Below are positions 29,531 to 38,725 of a stretch of DNA of 64,000 nt, one piece after another. The notes under the pieces were generated by a model, which saw only the letters and a list, made by a program, of their open reading frames with translations, searched no databases and was not told where the DNA came from. The stretch spans positions 9,656 through 73,655 of the forward strand of contig NZ_CQAZ01000002.1 in the NCBI RefSeq assembly GCF_001152565.1, written 5' to 3'. Source of the stretch: Yersinia pekkanenii (lineage in GTDB: Bacteria > Pseudomonadota > Gammaproteobacteria > Enterobacterales > Enterobacteriaceae). A program made the translations under genes and the position numbers. Position 1 is the stretch's first letter. Every line of letters begins with the position of its first letter.

Positions 29531-30319
29531 TTGATTGATAACACCGCGATAATTTCTGCTTCTGCAATTATTGAGAAGGGTGCGGTGATTGGTGCGAATG
29601 TACAGATTGGTCACTTTTGTCACATTGGTTCTCAAGTCACTATTGGTTCTGGTACGGTGCTCAAATCGCATATTGTAATTAATGGTCTCACCGAACTTGG
29701 ATGTGACAATAATATTGGACAGTTTTGCTCCATCGGAGAGGTCAATCAGGACCTGAAGTACAAAGGTGAGCAAACGCGAGTTGTTATTGGTAATGGTAAT
29801 TTGATTCAGCAAAATGTCACTATTCATCGCGGCACAATACAAGGAAGCGGTGTAACGTACATCGGTGATAACAATAATCTAATGAGTCATGTGCATATTG
29901 GTCATGACTGTGTGATCGGTAACCACTGTTTATTGGCTTCGAATGTGGGGTTGGCCGGGCATGTAGAAGTTGATGATTTTGCAGTTATTTGCGCGGCAAG
30001 TGCGGTACATCAGTTTTGTGTGATTGGCACCCATGCGATGATCAAAATAGGGGCCTGTGTGGTACAGGACATTCCTCCTTATGTTATTGCGGAAGGTAAT
30101 CGCGCAGTACCCGTGGGTATCAGAGATTCGGGAATGGGGGCTGATTGGCTTGATAGTAACGATTGGCTCGCGGTTCAAAATGCTTATCAACTGATTTATC
30201 ATACCGGCAAGTTGGTGGCCGCTGTTGATCTTGAAATTGAAATTTTGGCCAGAGAATGGCAAATACTACAGTCTTATAAGCCTTTTTTCTCCCGTTCAGC
30301 ACGGGGCATTATTCGTTAA
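29531..30319 (+). CDS. LpxA-like UDP-GlcNAc O-acyltransferase paralogue
   Basis: A left-handed parallel beta-helix acyltransferase that aligns without gaps to about residue 200 of E. coli LpxA. Starting at the TTG at 29531 (GGAGAG upstream) it begins MIDNTA and has 262 residues, the same as E. coli LpxA; a GTG at 29501 would add ten residues. Catalytic His125 and the helper His122, His144 and His160 are kept (HVHIGHDC, LAGHVEVDD, AVHQF), as is Lys76 in DLKY. In contrast residue 173, the glycine that measures acyl-chain length in E. coli, is Ile, and Arg204-Arg205 are Ala-Asp. It lies alone, away from the fabZ-lpxB context of true lpxA, so it is probably a second enzyme with a different acyl donor or acceptor. 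It could also be a poorly active relic. Confidence 0.8.
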   Translation: MIDNTAIISASAIIEKGAVIGANVQIGHFCHIGSQVTIGSGTVLKSHIVINGLTELGCDNNIGQFCSIGEVNQDLKYKGEQTRVVIGNGNLIQQNVTIHRGTIQGSGVTYIGDNNNLMSHVHIGHDCVIGNHCLLASNVGLAGHVEVDDFAVICAASAVHQFCVIGTHAMIKIGACVVQDIPPYVIAEGNRAVPVGIRDSGMGADWLDSNDWLAVQNAYQLIYHTGKLVAAVDLEIEILAREWQILQSYKPFFSRSARGIIR

Positions 30320-30346
30320 ATTTATCGTGATGACAGTATACCCAAA

Positions 30347-30374
30347 ATCAATGGCGCCGAGTGGCGCCATTGAT
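30347..30374. terminator. Bidirectional hairpin between the lpxA-like gene and dsbB
   Basis: Perfect 12-bp inverted repeat ATCAATGGCGCC and GGCGCCATTGAT around GAGT. On the minus strand it is followed by TTTT, fitting dsbB. Confidence 0.75.
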
Positions 30375-30395
30375 AGATAAAGATATGTTTGAAAA

Positions 30396-30926
30396 TTATC
30401 GGCCAAACAGATCGCGTCTTTTCGGTTTAACAAATTGGCTGATCAGTACGAGTACACCAACCAGTAAATATGCCGCGAAAATCCCCACCAACCATTGCGG
30501 CATTTCTAATGACAGGAATTCCCATTGTTTCACTGAACAATCGCCACTGGCGACAAATACCGCCGGTAGCCATTTATCCAAGGGTAACCAGGAAGGGAAG
30601 CTGACAAAGAAATCACAGGTCGTGAAAGGTGAAGGATGCAGTTGTAACATCGTATGCACCCAAGCTAGCTGAACCCCTCGCCATGCACTGTAGATCCAGA
30701 TAAAAATAGCCAGATAGCGCAGCGGTGATTTAGGTGCAATTGCACCCAATAACGACGCACCAAGAATGCCGAATAAAGCGGCCCGTTCGTAAATACACAT
30801 TACGCAAGGCTGTAGCAACATCACGTGTTGAAAATAGAGCGCAACCAATTCTAGTGCAAGTGCAGTCAGGGCCATTAATAGCCAAGCACCGCGCCCTTTG
30901 GAGCAGCGGTTAAAAAATTGCAACAT
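30396..30926 (-). CDS. dsbB: Disulfide bond formation protein DsbB
   Basis: DsbB reoxidises periplasmic DsbA and passes electrons to quinones. The 176-residue protein has four membrane spans and both essential cysteine pairs, Cys41-Cys44 (PCVMC) and Cys104-Cys130 (TTCDF, SGDC), at the E. coli positions. The ATG at 30926 gives the family N-terminus [17 protein letters not shown]; an in-frame start 16 codons upstream is rejected. It lies downstream of nhaB in the same direction, as in E. coli. Confidence 0.95.
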   Translation of the reverse strand: MLQFFNRCSKGRGAWLLMALTALALELVALYFQHVMLLQPCVMCIYERAALFGILGASLLGAIAPKSPLRYLAIFIWIYSAWRGVQLAWVHTMLQLHPSPFTTCDFFVSFPSWLPLDKWLPAVFVASGDCSVKQWEFLSLEMPQWLVGIFAAYLLVGVLVLISQFVKPKRRDLFGR

Positions 30927-31164
30927 ATCTTTATTTTCCATGCAGTAAGCAATTGTACCGGCAGTGTAAACCAATTCATCTATGCTGCCAGCTACCCAAG
31001 GGTAAAATTAGGCAAAAATCAGCTATTTCTCGCGCATGATAGTTTATCACGAGCATGAGTTTTACTTTGGATGAGATATTGGTTTGTTTTACCAGCCCAT
31101 CATCCCTCAAAGCCAATAACCGCCCTCGCGGTAAATGACCTGGCAGAGACTATAATGCAAGCGA

Positions 31165-32739
31165 TCAGTGTGTGATGCTAGTCACGACAGCGAGATGAGG
31201 CAAACTTATCCAGCCACTTTGCATCATCCATTCCGTCATGGGGACTAATAAGTACTCGACACCCAACAGGCCGACGGCTGTCATCACGATAGTATATGGC
31301 AGAGCCATATATACCATGCGCCCATACGAAAGACGAATTAATGGTGCCAGCGCAGACGTTAACAGAAACAGGAAGGCTGCCTGACCATTCGGTGTGGCGA
31401 CCGAGGGAAGGTTGGTCCCGGTATTGATGGCAACCGCCAATAACTCAAACTGCTGAAGCGAAATAATGCCGTGTTCGAATGCGGTACGGGCTTCGTTGAT
31501 ATACACCGTGCCGACAAAAACATTGTCTGAGACAGAAGACAGTAAGCCGTTAAACAGATAAAACAGCGATAACTGTGCGGATGGTGAGGATTGCAACACA
31601 AATTGAATAATGGGTGAGAAGAGGCTTTGTTCAATGATGACAGCAACCACGGCGAAAAATACCGTTAGCAGGGCGGTGAAAGGCAATGCTTCCTGAAAAG
31701 CTTTACCCAAGGCGTGTTCATTAGTGATACCACACAGGGAGGTGGCAAGAATAATCACCGACAACCCCACTAAGCCTACCTCGGCTAAATGCAGTGCCAA
31801 CGCCAGCACCAGCCACACACCAATCAATGCCTGGATCAGAAGTTTCATTTTCTCTTGCTGGCTTCTTTTTGCACTGGCTTGTTTATCGTACTCAGTCAGA
31901 ACCTGGCGAACGCGCTCAGGCAGTTCAGTGCCATAACCAAACAGTTTGAAACGCTCTACCAACAGGCAAACCAATAAGCCGCAACAGAGTACCGGTAGGG
32001 TAACGGGCAACATGCGAATAAAGAAGTCGGCAAAATTCCAGCCTGCACTTTTAGCGATAATCAGATTTTGAGGCTCGCCAACCATGGTCATAACGCCGCC
32101 CAGTGCCGTACCCACACCGGCATGCATCATCAGGCTGCGTAAAAATGCCCGAAATTGTTCCAGGGTTTTGCGGTTTTCCTGATTGTCGATCCAACTGTCA
32201 TCAGTAATGTCTTTATCAGCATGGTTTGATGCAACATGATGATAAATAGTATAAAAACCAACGGATACGCTGATGACCACTGCAATCACAGTTAAGGCAT
32301 CAAGAAACGCCGACAGGAATGCAGAAGCGACACAGAAGGCTAATGAAAGCACTATTTTTGAGCGGATGGTGAGCAACAGTTTAGTAAATACAAACAGTAA
32401 CAACTGCTTCATGAAATAGATGCCTGCTACCATAAACACCAATAACAACAGGACTTCCAGATTATTAGCGATTTCTTCTGCAACCTGGTGCGGGCGGGTC
32501 ATACCGATGGCTACGGCTTGAATAGCTAATAACCCGCCGGGTTGCAGTGGGTAACATTTCAGCGCCATCGCCAGCGTGAAGATGAATTCGACTACCAGCA
32601 TCCAACCCGCGACAAATGGGCTGACAAAAAAGAATACCAGTGGGTTGATGATGAGAAACCCTATAATTGCCAGTTTGTACCAGTCAGGTGAGTGACCAAG
32701 AAAATTCCTGAGTACAGCTTGTCTAATGGTCATATCCAT
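31165..32739 (-). CDS. nhaB: Na+/H+ antiporter NhaB
   Basis: NhaB exports sodium in exchange for protons across the inner membrane. The 524-residue protein is strongly hydrophobic with about a dozen spans and carries the conserved stretches [49 protein letters not shown] and [15 protein letters not shown]. The start may be at 32739 or the ATG two codons later (32733). It is divergent from fadR and lies upstream of dsbB. Confidence 0.95.
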   Translation of the reverse strand: MDMTIRQAVLRNFLGHSPDWYKLAIIGFLIINPLVFFFVSPFVAGWMLVVEFIFTLAMALKCYPLQPGGLLAIQAVAIGMTRPHQVAEEIANNLEVLLLLVFMVAGIYFMKQLLLFVFTKLLLTIRSKIVLSLAFCVASAFLSAFLDALTVIAVVISVSVGFYTIYHHVASNHADKDITDDSWIDNQENRKTLEQFRAFLRSLMMHAGVGTALGGVMTMVGEPQNLIIAKSAGWNFADFFIRMLPVTLPVLCCGLLVCLLVERFKLFGYGTELPERVRQVLTEYDKQASAKRSQQEKMKLLIQALIGVWLVLALALHLAEVGLVGLSVIILATSLCGITNEHALGKAFQEALPFTALLTVFFAVVAVIIEQSLFSPIIQFVLQSSPSAQLSLFYLFNGLLSSVSDNVFVGTVYINEARTAFEHGIISLQQFELLAVAINTGTNLPSVATPNGQAAFLFLLTSALAPLIRLSYGRMVYMALPYTIVMTAVGLLGVEYLLVPMTEWMMQSGWISLPHLAVVTSITH

Positions 32740-32983
32740 TGTGAGTTATGGTCTCCTTAATAAAATTATTATGGGGCGATTACCCTTCAAAGTTACATTT
32801 TACTTTACGTTATTTATCTAAAAGCAATAGGTATAATCTGTTCATCATTACATCTGCGCAATTTTTGCAACTTTATGACTACTTTCGCCATTTGTTAGGC
32901 TCTGACGCTATATCACAATACAGTCGTCTGGTATGATGAGCGCACTAAATTGCTGATATTTATCGCTACGGAACGTCAAAAAT

Positions 32984-33703
32984 ATGGTTATAAAGGCGCA
33001 AAGTCCTGCCGGTTTCGCGGAAGAGTATATTATTGAAAGTATTTGGAATAATCGCTTCCCTCCAGGCACTATTTTGCCCGCGGAGCGTGAACTTTCAGAG
33101 CTGATTGGAGTGACCCGCACAACATTGCGTGAAGTCTTGCAACGCTTAGCCCGCGATGGCTGGCTCACTATTCAGCATGGTAAACCGACGAAAGTAAACA
33201 ATTTTTGGGAGACATCCGGCCTCAATATTTTGGAAACACTGGCGCGGTTGGATCATGATAGCGTTCCACAATTGATAGACAACTTACTGGCAGTTAGAAC
33301 AAATATCGCCACTATTTATGTGCGGACGGCAATTCGTAATCACCCGGAAAAGGCGCAGGAAATTCTGGCGCAAGCCCAAACGGTCGCGAACAACTCAGAG
33401 GCTTTCACTGCACTGGATTATGGCATTTTCCGTGGTTTGGCTTTTGCTTCAGGCAACCCGATTTATGGTTTGATCCTGAATGGCATGAAAGGGCTTTACA
33501 CTCGGGTTGGGCGTTACTATTTCTCAAATCCAGAGGCGCGTGAATTGGCACTGCAGTTCTATAGCAAGCTGTCAACACTTTGTGATGAGAAAGCCGCTGA
33601 TCAGGTGCTGGATTGCCTGCGAACTTACGGTAAAGAGAGTGGCGCTATCTGGCACAGCATGCAGGGCACTATGCCGAGTGATTTAGCCGAAGCGCGCCGT
33701 TAG
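32984..33703 (+). CDS. fadR: Fatty acid metabolism regulator FadR
   Basis: FadR is a GntR-family regulator that represses beta-oxidation genes such as fadD and activates fabA/fabB; long-chain acyl-CoA releases it. The 239-residue protein is nearly identical to E. coli FadR in the N-terminal winged helix ([24 protein letters not shown]) and has the acyl-CoA-binding C-terminal helical domain ([23 protein letters not shown]). It is divergent from nhaB. Its product probably acts on the site upstream of fadD 12 kb away. Confidence 0.97.
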   Translation: MVIKAQSPAGFAEEYIIESIWNNRFPPGTILPAERELSELIGVTRTTLREVLQRLARDGWLTIQHGKPTKVNNFWETSGLNILETLARLDHDSVPQLIDNLLAVRTNIATIYVRTAIRNHPEKAQEILAQAQTVANNSEAFTALDYGIFRGLAFASGNPIYGLILNGMKGLYTRVGRYYFSNPEARELALQFYSKLSTLCDEKAADQVLDCLRTYGKESGAIWHSMQGTMPSDLAEARR

Positions 33704-33728
33704 CCGAGGCTGCCGTAACACAGCAAAG

Positions 33729-33755
33729 CAAAAGGGGCATTCGGTGCCCCTTTTG
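33729..33755. terminator. Bidirectional terminator between fadR and ycgB
   Basis: CAAAAGGGGCA and TGCCCCTTTTG form a perfect 11-bp stem with loop TTCGG in the gap between the converging genes. Confidence 0.9.
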
Positions 33756-33761
33756 CCGGTT

Positions 33762-35297
33762 TTAGAGCTTATTGGCTCTGGCCGGTACGCTGTCCAGTAA
33801 CTCAATACTGCCGTCATCATTCAATTGTTCCATATGAATATCAAACCCCCAGAGCCGATGAATATGTTTCATCACTTGCTGACGGCTTTTATCCAGTGGT
33901 GCGCGATCATGAGGAATGTAACGCAGGGTCAGAGAGCGATCACCGCGCAGATCGACATTCCAGACCTGAATATTCGGTTCGTGATTACTCAAGTTATATT
34001 GAGCAGATAATTCATTACGAATGGCACGATAACCCTCTTCGTTATGAATAGCCGAGATCTCCAGATAGTGACTCTTATCATCATCCAGTACCGTGAAGAG
34101 ACGGAAGTCACGCATCACTTTTGGTGATAAAAACTGGCTAATGAAGCTTTCATCCTTAAAGTCGCGCATCGCAAAATGCAGCGTATCCAGCCAATCTTTA
34201 CCGGCAATATCCGGGAACCAGTAATAATCTTCCTCAGTCGGTGACAAGCAGATACGTTTGATATCCTGGAACATGGCAAAGCCAAGAGCGTAAGGATTAA
34301 TGCCGTTGTAATAAGGGCTGTTATACGGCGGTTGGTACACCACGTTGGTGTGGCTGTGCAAAAACTCCATCATAAACCTATCAGTGACCAGACCTTCATC
34401 GTACAGATGGTTAAGAATGGTGTAGTGCCAAAATGTCGCCCAGCCTTCATTCATTACCTGAGTTTGTTTTTGTGGATAAAAATACTGACTGACCTTGCGA
34501 ACGATTCGCAACACTTCTCGTTGCCATGACTCCAACAGTGGTGCATTTTTCTCCATGAAATAGAGCAGATTTTCCTGCGGTTCACTAGGATAGCGTTGAG
34601 CCTGCACCAATACTTCTTCCCGGCCCTTGCGCGGCAGTGTTTTCCACAACGAATTGACCTGGCTTTGCAGATACTCCTCGCGGCTTTTCTGACGTGCAGT
34701 TTCCTCGATCAGTGAGATTTTTTGCGGGCGTTTATAGCGATCCACCCCATAATTCATCAGCGCATGGCAAGAGTCGAGCAGCCGCTCAACCTCTTCTACA
34801 CCGTAGCGTTCCTCGCATTCGCTGATGTAATGGCGGGCAAATAACAGATAATCGACGATGGAACTGGCATCGGTCCAGGCCCGGAATAAGTAGTTATTCT
34901 TAAAAAAAGAATTATGTCCATAGCACGCATGAGCCATCACTAAGGCTTGCATGGTAATGGTATTTTCTTCCATTAAATAAGCGATACAAGGATTGGAGTT
35001 AATCACAATCTCGTAAGCTAACCCTTGCTGACCGTGCTTATATTTTTGCTCGGTTTCGATAAATTTCTTACCGAAAGACCAATGGGTATAGTTGATGGGC
35101 ATGCCAATACTGGAATAGGCATCCATCATTTGCTCTGAGGTGATCACCTCTATCTGGTGGGGATAAGTATCAAGTCGGTAATGTTTTGCCACCCGATCTA
35201 TTTGATCGAGATAGACCTGCAACAATTCAAATGTCCAGTCCGGGCCGTCAGTTAGGCGCTTATCTTGCGCGGTTTGTTTCGATGTTGAAGTTATCAT
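33762..35297 (-). CDS. ycgB: SpoVR-family protein YcgB
   Basis: A 511-residue SpoVR-like protein matching E. coli YcgB. In many bacteria the spoVR-like gene stands beside prkA (yeaG) and yeaH, and in E. coli the three are co-expressed in stationary phase and nitrogen starvation; here yeaGH are about 10 kb away. Histidine-rich conserved stretches such as MVMAHACYGHNSFFKN and NEGWATFWHYT are visible, the latter resembling a metal site, but biochemical function is unknown. It converges on fadR. Confidence 0.92.
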   Translation of the reverse strand: MITSTSKQTAQDKRLTDGPDWTFELLQVYLDQIDRVAKHYRLDTYPHQIEVITSEQMMDAYSSIGMPINYTHWSFGKKFIETEQKYKHGQQGLAYEIVINSNPCIAYLMEENTITMQALVMAHACYGHNSFFKNNYLFRAWTDASSIVDYLLFARHYISECEERYGVEEVERLLDSCHALMNYGVDRYKRPQKISLIEETARQKSREEYLQSQVNSLWKTLPRKGREEVLVQAQRYPSEPQENLLYFMEKNAPLLESWQREVLRIVRKVSQYFYPQKQTQVMNEGWATFWHYTILNHLYDEGLVTDRFMMEFLHSHTNVVYQPPYNSPYYNGINPYALGFAMFQDIKRICLSPTEEDYYWFPDIAGKDWLDTLHFAMRDFKDESFISQFLSPKVMRDFRLFTVLDDDKSHYLEISAIHNEEGYRAIRNELSAQYNLSNHEPNIQVWNVDLRGDRSLTLRYIPHDRAPLDKSRQQVMKHIHRLWGFDIHMEQLNDDGSIELLDSVPARANKL

Positions 35298-35763
35298 TAG
35301 CGCATCCTCACGGTTTTATAACCCTGCAAAATACCGGTCACTTCAATAATCCTAGCTCAATATGAACAAACTGAGGCATGGCAAGACGTTATGTCAATAT
35401 AGATTATTTTTTAGCGGCAGAAGGGCTAATCTTGAAGGGGGTTTTTTAAGCGTTTTATTCTGAAAAACAACCTAAATATTGAAATATAAAACCAACAAAA
35501 TCAGTTTGTGCAATATGCCAATTATTCATGCTGTTAATCGAGGTAATTATGGCGTTTTCTCACTTTCCTGTCGTATTACCGGTCCAAAAGAGGATTTTAT
35601 CGCTATTTCCCTCACGCTATTGAACTCAAAAGTAATTATATTGTAAATTAATTGTGAATCAAATCACGGTATATAATTAATGTGCTCGCTAGTTTTTTCC
35701 GCTGGGTTAATTCTTTGTTAATGGAATATTGTGCTTTATGGTCTGTTTTGGCGTGGGGATGAT
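35298..35763. promoter_or_regulatory. Divergent ycgB-dadA control region with a CRP-like site
   Basis: In this 466-base AT-rich gap, TGTGA-ATCAAA-TCACG at 35653-35668 fits the CRP consensus (TGTGA-N6-TCACA) at nine of ten positions. TATAAT at 35672-35677 is a candidate -10 for dadA. The site is so close to the -10 that CRP might repress from it or serve another start. E. coli dadA is known to respond to CRP and Lrp. Nothing else was recognised in the gap. Confidence 0.5.
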
Positions 35764-37068
35764 ATGCGTATTGTCATTTTAGGAAGTGGTGTAGTGGGGG
35801 TAGCCAGTGCCTGGTACCTAGCCAAAGATGGTCACGATGTCACTGTGATTGACCGTCAGGAGGGGCCAGCACAGGAAACCAGTGCTGCTAACGCAGGTCA
35901 GATATCTCCCGGATATGCAGCGCCTTGGGCGGCACCGGGGGTACCTCTTAAGGCAATTAAATGGATGTTTCAGCGCCATGCTCCTCTGGCGATCCACCTT
36001 GATGGCAGTCGTTTCCAATTGCGTTGGATGTGGCAGATGCTGAGAAACTGCGACACTTCCCACTATCTCCTCAATAAAAGTCGCATGGTGCGCCTGGCAG
36101 AATACAGCCGAGATTGTTTAAAAGAGCTGCGTGAACAGACCGGTATTCAGTATGAAGGGCGTCAAGGCGGAACGCTGCAATTATTCCGTACCGAGCAGCA
36201 ATTTGATAATGCCGCCAAGGATATTGCGGTTTTGGATGATGCCGGAGTGCCATATTCGCTATTAACCGCTGACCAACTGACCACGGTTGAACCGGCATTG
36301 GCGAAAGTTGCGCATAAACTTACCGGCGGTTTACGTTTACCCAATGACGAAACCGGCGACTGTAAGCTATTTACTGAACGGTTAGCTAAAATGGCCGAAC
36401 AGGCTGGCGTTAAGTTTATTTTTAATCGTTCAGTAGATAAACTGCTGGTGGACGGTGACCAAATCGCGGGCGTGTTATGTGGCGATGATATTATTAAAGC
36501 AGAGGCTTATGTGGTGGCTTTTGGCGCTTACTCTACCGCGTTGCTGGCGGGGTTGGTGTCTATTCCGGTTTACCCACTAAAAGGTTACTCACTGACCATT
36601 CCTATTACTGATCCTGCCTCGGCACCCTTTTCTACGGTGCTGGATGAGACTTATAAGATTGCAATTACGCGTTTTGATGACCGTATTCGGGTTGGTGGTA
36701 TGGCCGAAATCTTTGGATTTAATATGCAACTGGCAGCAGCGCGGCGTGAAACCCTGGAAATGGTGGTAGGTGATTTATATCCCCATGGCGGCAATATCAG
36801 TCAGGCCACATTTTGGACGGGTTTGCGCCCGATGACACCGGACGGCACACCAATTATTGGGCGAACCTCGCTTAAAAATCTCTATTTGAATACGGGTCAT
36901 GGCACCTTGGGTTGGACCATGGCATGTGGTTCTGGTCAATTATTGGCTGATATTATATATGGCCGCCGACCAGCCATCTTGTCTGATGATTTGTCGGTCG
37001 CGCGTTATAGCGCCGGTTTTCGGCCACTGAATATCACGCCTTTACACGATATTCATCCGGTTGGTTAA
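35764..37068 (+). CDS. dadA: D-amino acid dehydrogenase DadA
   Basis: DadA is a membrane-associated flavoprotein that oxidises D-alanine and other D-amino acids to keto acids. The 434-residue protein has the FAD-binding GxGxxG at its start ([17 protein letters not shown]), the stretch [21 protein letters not shown] and a C-terminal [14 protein letters not shown]. The ATG at 35764 after GGGGAT matches the E. coli N-terminus. In E. coli it is followed by dadX (alanine racemase), which supplies its substrate; here only a fragment of dadX remains. Confidence 0.95.
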   Translation: MRIVILGSGVVGVASAWYLAKDGHDVTVIDRQEGPAQETSAANAGQISPGYAAPWAAPGVPLKAIKWMFQRHAPLAIHLDGSRFQLRWMWQMLRNCDTSHYLLNKSRMVRLAEYSRDCLKELREQTGIQYEGRQGGTLQLFRTEQQFDNAAKDIAVLDDAGVPYSLLTADQLTTVEPALAKVAHKLTGGLRLPNDETGDCKLFTERLAKMAEQAGVKFIFNRSVDKLLVDGDQIAGVLCGDDIIKAEAYVVAFGAYSTALLAGLVSIPVYPLKGYSLTIPITDPASAPFSTVLDETYKIAITRFDDRIRVGGMAEIFGFNMQLAAARRETLEMVVGDLYPHGGNISQATFWTGLRPMTPDGTPIIGRTSLKNLYLNTGHGTLGWTMACGSGQLLADIIYGRRPAILSDDLSVARYSAGFRPLNITPLHDIHPVG

Positions 37069-37093
37069 AGTACTGCGATTAATAATCACCGCG

Positions 37094-37326
37094 AGTGGCG
37101 CAGCGATCATAGTGGATGGCATCTTGACCCATACGGTAGGGTCGATTTCGATGGATATGCTGACGGTGGATTTAACGCCATGCCCGCAGGCGCGGGTGGG
37201 CAGTAAAGTCGACAGATGGGGGAATGCCTGCCTATTGATAATGTGGCAGTAGCGGCCGGTACAGTAGGGTATGAGTTGATGTGTGCGCTAGCAGCCCGAG
37301 TTAATGTAACTGCTGAGCGCACATAA
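37094..37326 (+). pseudogene. dadX: Remnant of catabolic alanine racemase dadX
   Basis: Right after dadA, one frame reads [20 protein letters not shown] then [20 protein letters not shown], which matches the C-terminal part of alanine racemase. After WGNA the match shifts frame and continues [20 protein letters not shown] to a stop at 37324-37326. One missing base near 37230 explains the shift. The N-terminal three quarters, including the pyridoxal-phosphate lysine, is deleted: the remnant begins about 25 bases after the dadA stop. The gene cannot make a racemase. Confidence 0.88.
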
Positions 37327-37333
37327 TGGCCTT

Positions 37334-38527
37334 TTAGTTTATTTCTTCCAGCTTGCCGCGAACATGTCTGCTGGCGCGGCGTGCCAGCCAAGCCAATAAA
37401 CACCCTGCCAGCATCACGATTGCGAGTGATAACTTAGGCTCAATCGGTAACGCCATTGCCAACAGGCCTAATCCGGCACCGCCCGCCATCTGCACAAACC
37501 CGACTAACGCAGAGGCCACACCAGCCTCATTAGCATAGGGTTCCAGTGCATAGCTGGTGGCCGGCCCCATCATAAAGGCTAAACCGGCGCAGGCACTGGC
37601 AACAGGTAACATATACACCAGCCAGTGATGTTGTGTTTCCGCTGATAACTGAGTCAGGCCAAATAACAGCCCCAGGCAACCCAATGCCATCAGTAGGCTA
37701 CCGGTCATCAGGCAAGTCGGACGGCCAACCTTTTGAATAACTCGATTGGCAAAAAAACTCACTGCCATGATCCAAAAACCATTAGCCCCAAAAACCAATG
37801 AGAATTGCAGCGGGCTTAATCCGGCACCGACCATCAGCACATTGGGGGCAAGAGAGACATAAGTTAATGCCATACCCATAGCACCGGCGTTAACCAGTGC
37901 GAAGATAAGGAAACGATCATCGCGCAATATGCGCAGATAGTTTTTTATCGGCAAGCCATTTACCGGTTGTGTATGCGCTGGACGTGTTTCCGGCAGGAAA
38001 ACGATGATCAGGATTAACACCAGTAATCCGTATAACGCCAGGAACCAGAAGGGTGCTCGCCAACCGAAGGCTTCCGCCAACAAACCGCCCAGCAACGGGG
38101 CCAATGCCGGTACGATATTTAAGGTACCATTTAGGAATCCATAAGCGCGTGCCGCCTCATTGCCGCTAAGGCGGTCGCGTACGCCACTGAATGCCACCAC
38201 CGCAGTACAGCAAACAGCCACACCTTGTAACAGGCGGGAACTGACAAACATGAATGGACTGACTGCCAGTGCGGCCATGGCCGCACCCAGCATGTAAAGA
38301 ATGATGCCAATGATAGCAATCGGTTTGCGACCATATTTATCAACCAGTGGCCCGGCAATGAGCTGGCCAATGCCCAGCACCAGAATAAATAAGGCAATAG
38401 TGGATTGAATCAATGACTCACTACTATTTAGCCCCTTGGCAATCGCAGGGATCGTCGGTAAATAGAGGTCTATGCCCAACGGACCCAGTAGAATCAGACT
38501 TAACAGCAGGAAAAGAAATTTTTGCAT
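37334..38527 (-). CDS. Bcr/CflA-family drug:proton antiporter
   Basis: A 397-residue major facilitator superfamily protein with about twelve membrane spans. DLYLPTIPAIAKGL near the N-terminus, GPLVDKYGRKPIA (loop 2-3 motif) and LLQGVAVCCTAVVAF are characteristic of the Bcr/CflA/EmrD drug efflux subfamily. Substrate cannot be told from sequence. It faces dadA and the dadX remnant, its stop lying 8 bases from the end of the remnant. Confidence 0.85.
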   Translation of the reverse strand: MQKFLFLLLSLILLGPLGIDLYLPTIPAIAKGLNSSESLIQSTIALFILVLGIGQLIAGPLVDKYGRKPIAIIGIILYMLGAAMAALAVSPFMFVSSRLLQGVAVCCTAVVAFSGVRDRLSGNEAARAYGFLNGTLNIVPALAPLLGGLLAEAFGWRAPFWFLALYGLLVLILIIVFLPETRPAHTQPVNGLPIKNYLRILRDDRFLIFALVNAGAMGMALTYVSLAPNVLMVGAGLSPLQFSLVFGANGFWIMAVSFFANRVIQKVGRPTCLMTGSLLMALGCLGLLFGLTQLSAETQHHWLVYMLPVASACAGLAFMMGPATSYALEPYANEAGVASALVGFVQMAGGAGLGLLAMALPIEPKLSLAIVMLAGCLLAWLARRASRHVRGKLEEIN

Positions 38528-38725
38528 AACAATAAAACAATATCCAAATTACAAAGGCGACAAGGATAAAGAATTTGTCGACAAATGAAAAGGTTGGGCT
38601 GGGCCTAACCTAATGATAGTGACAATGTCACTTATTAGCGTGATAACTCTGTTCTTATAACGACATTGTTATAACTCGGTTTATAGGGTAGTACAATTAA
38701 TCGTTTATCTCTTGTTCTTCATGAG

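Noticed and set aside
37061-37252. A 63-residue ORF after dadA as a new small gene
   Set aside because: Its sequence is the alanine racemase C-terminus, and the match continues in another frame, so it is a pseudogene fragment.
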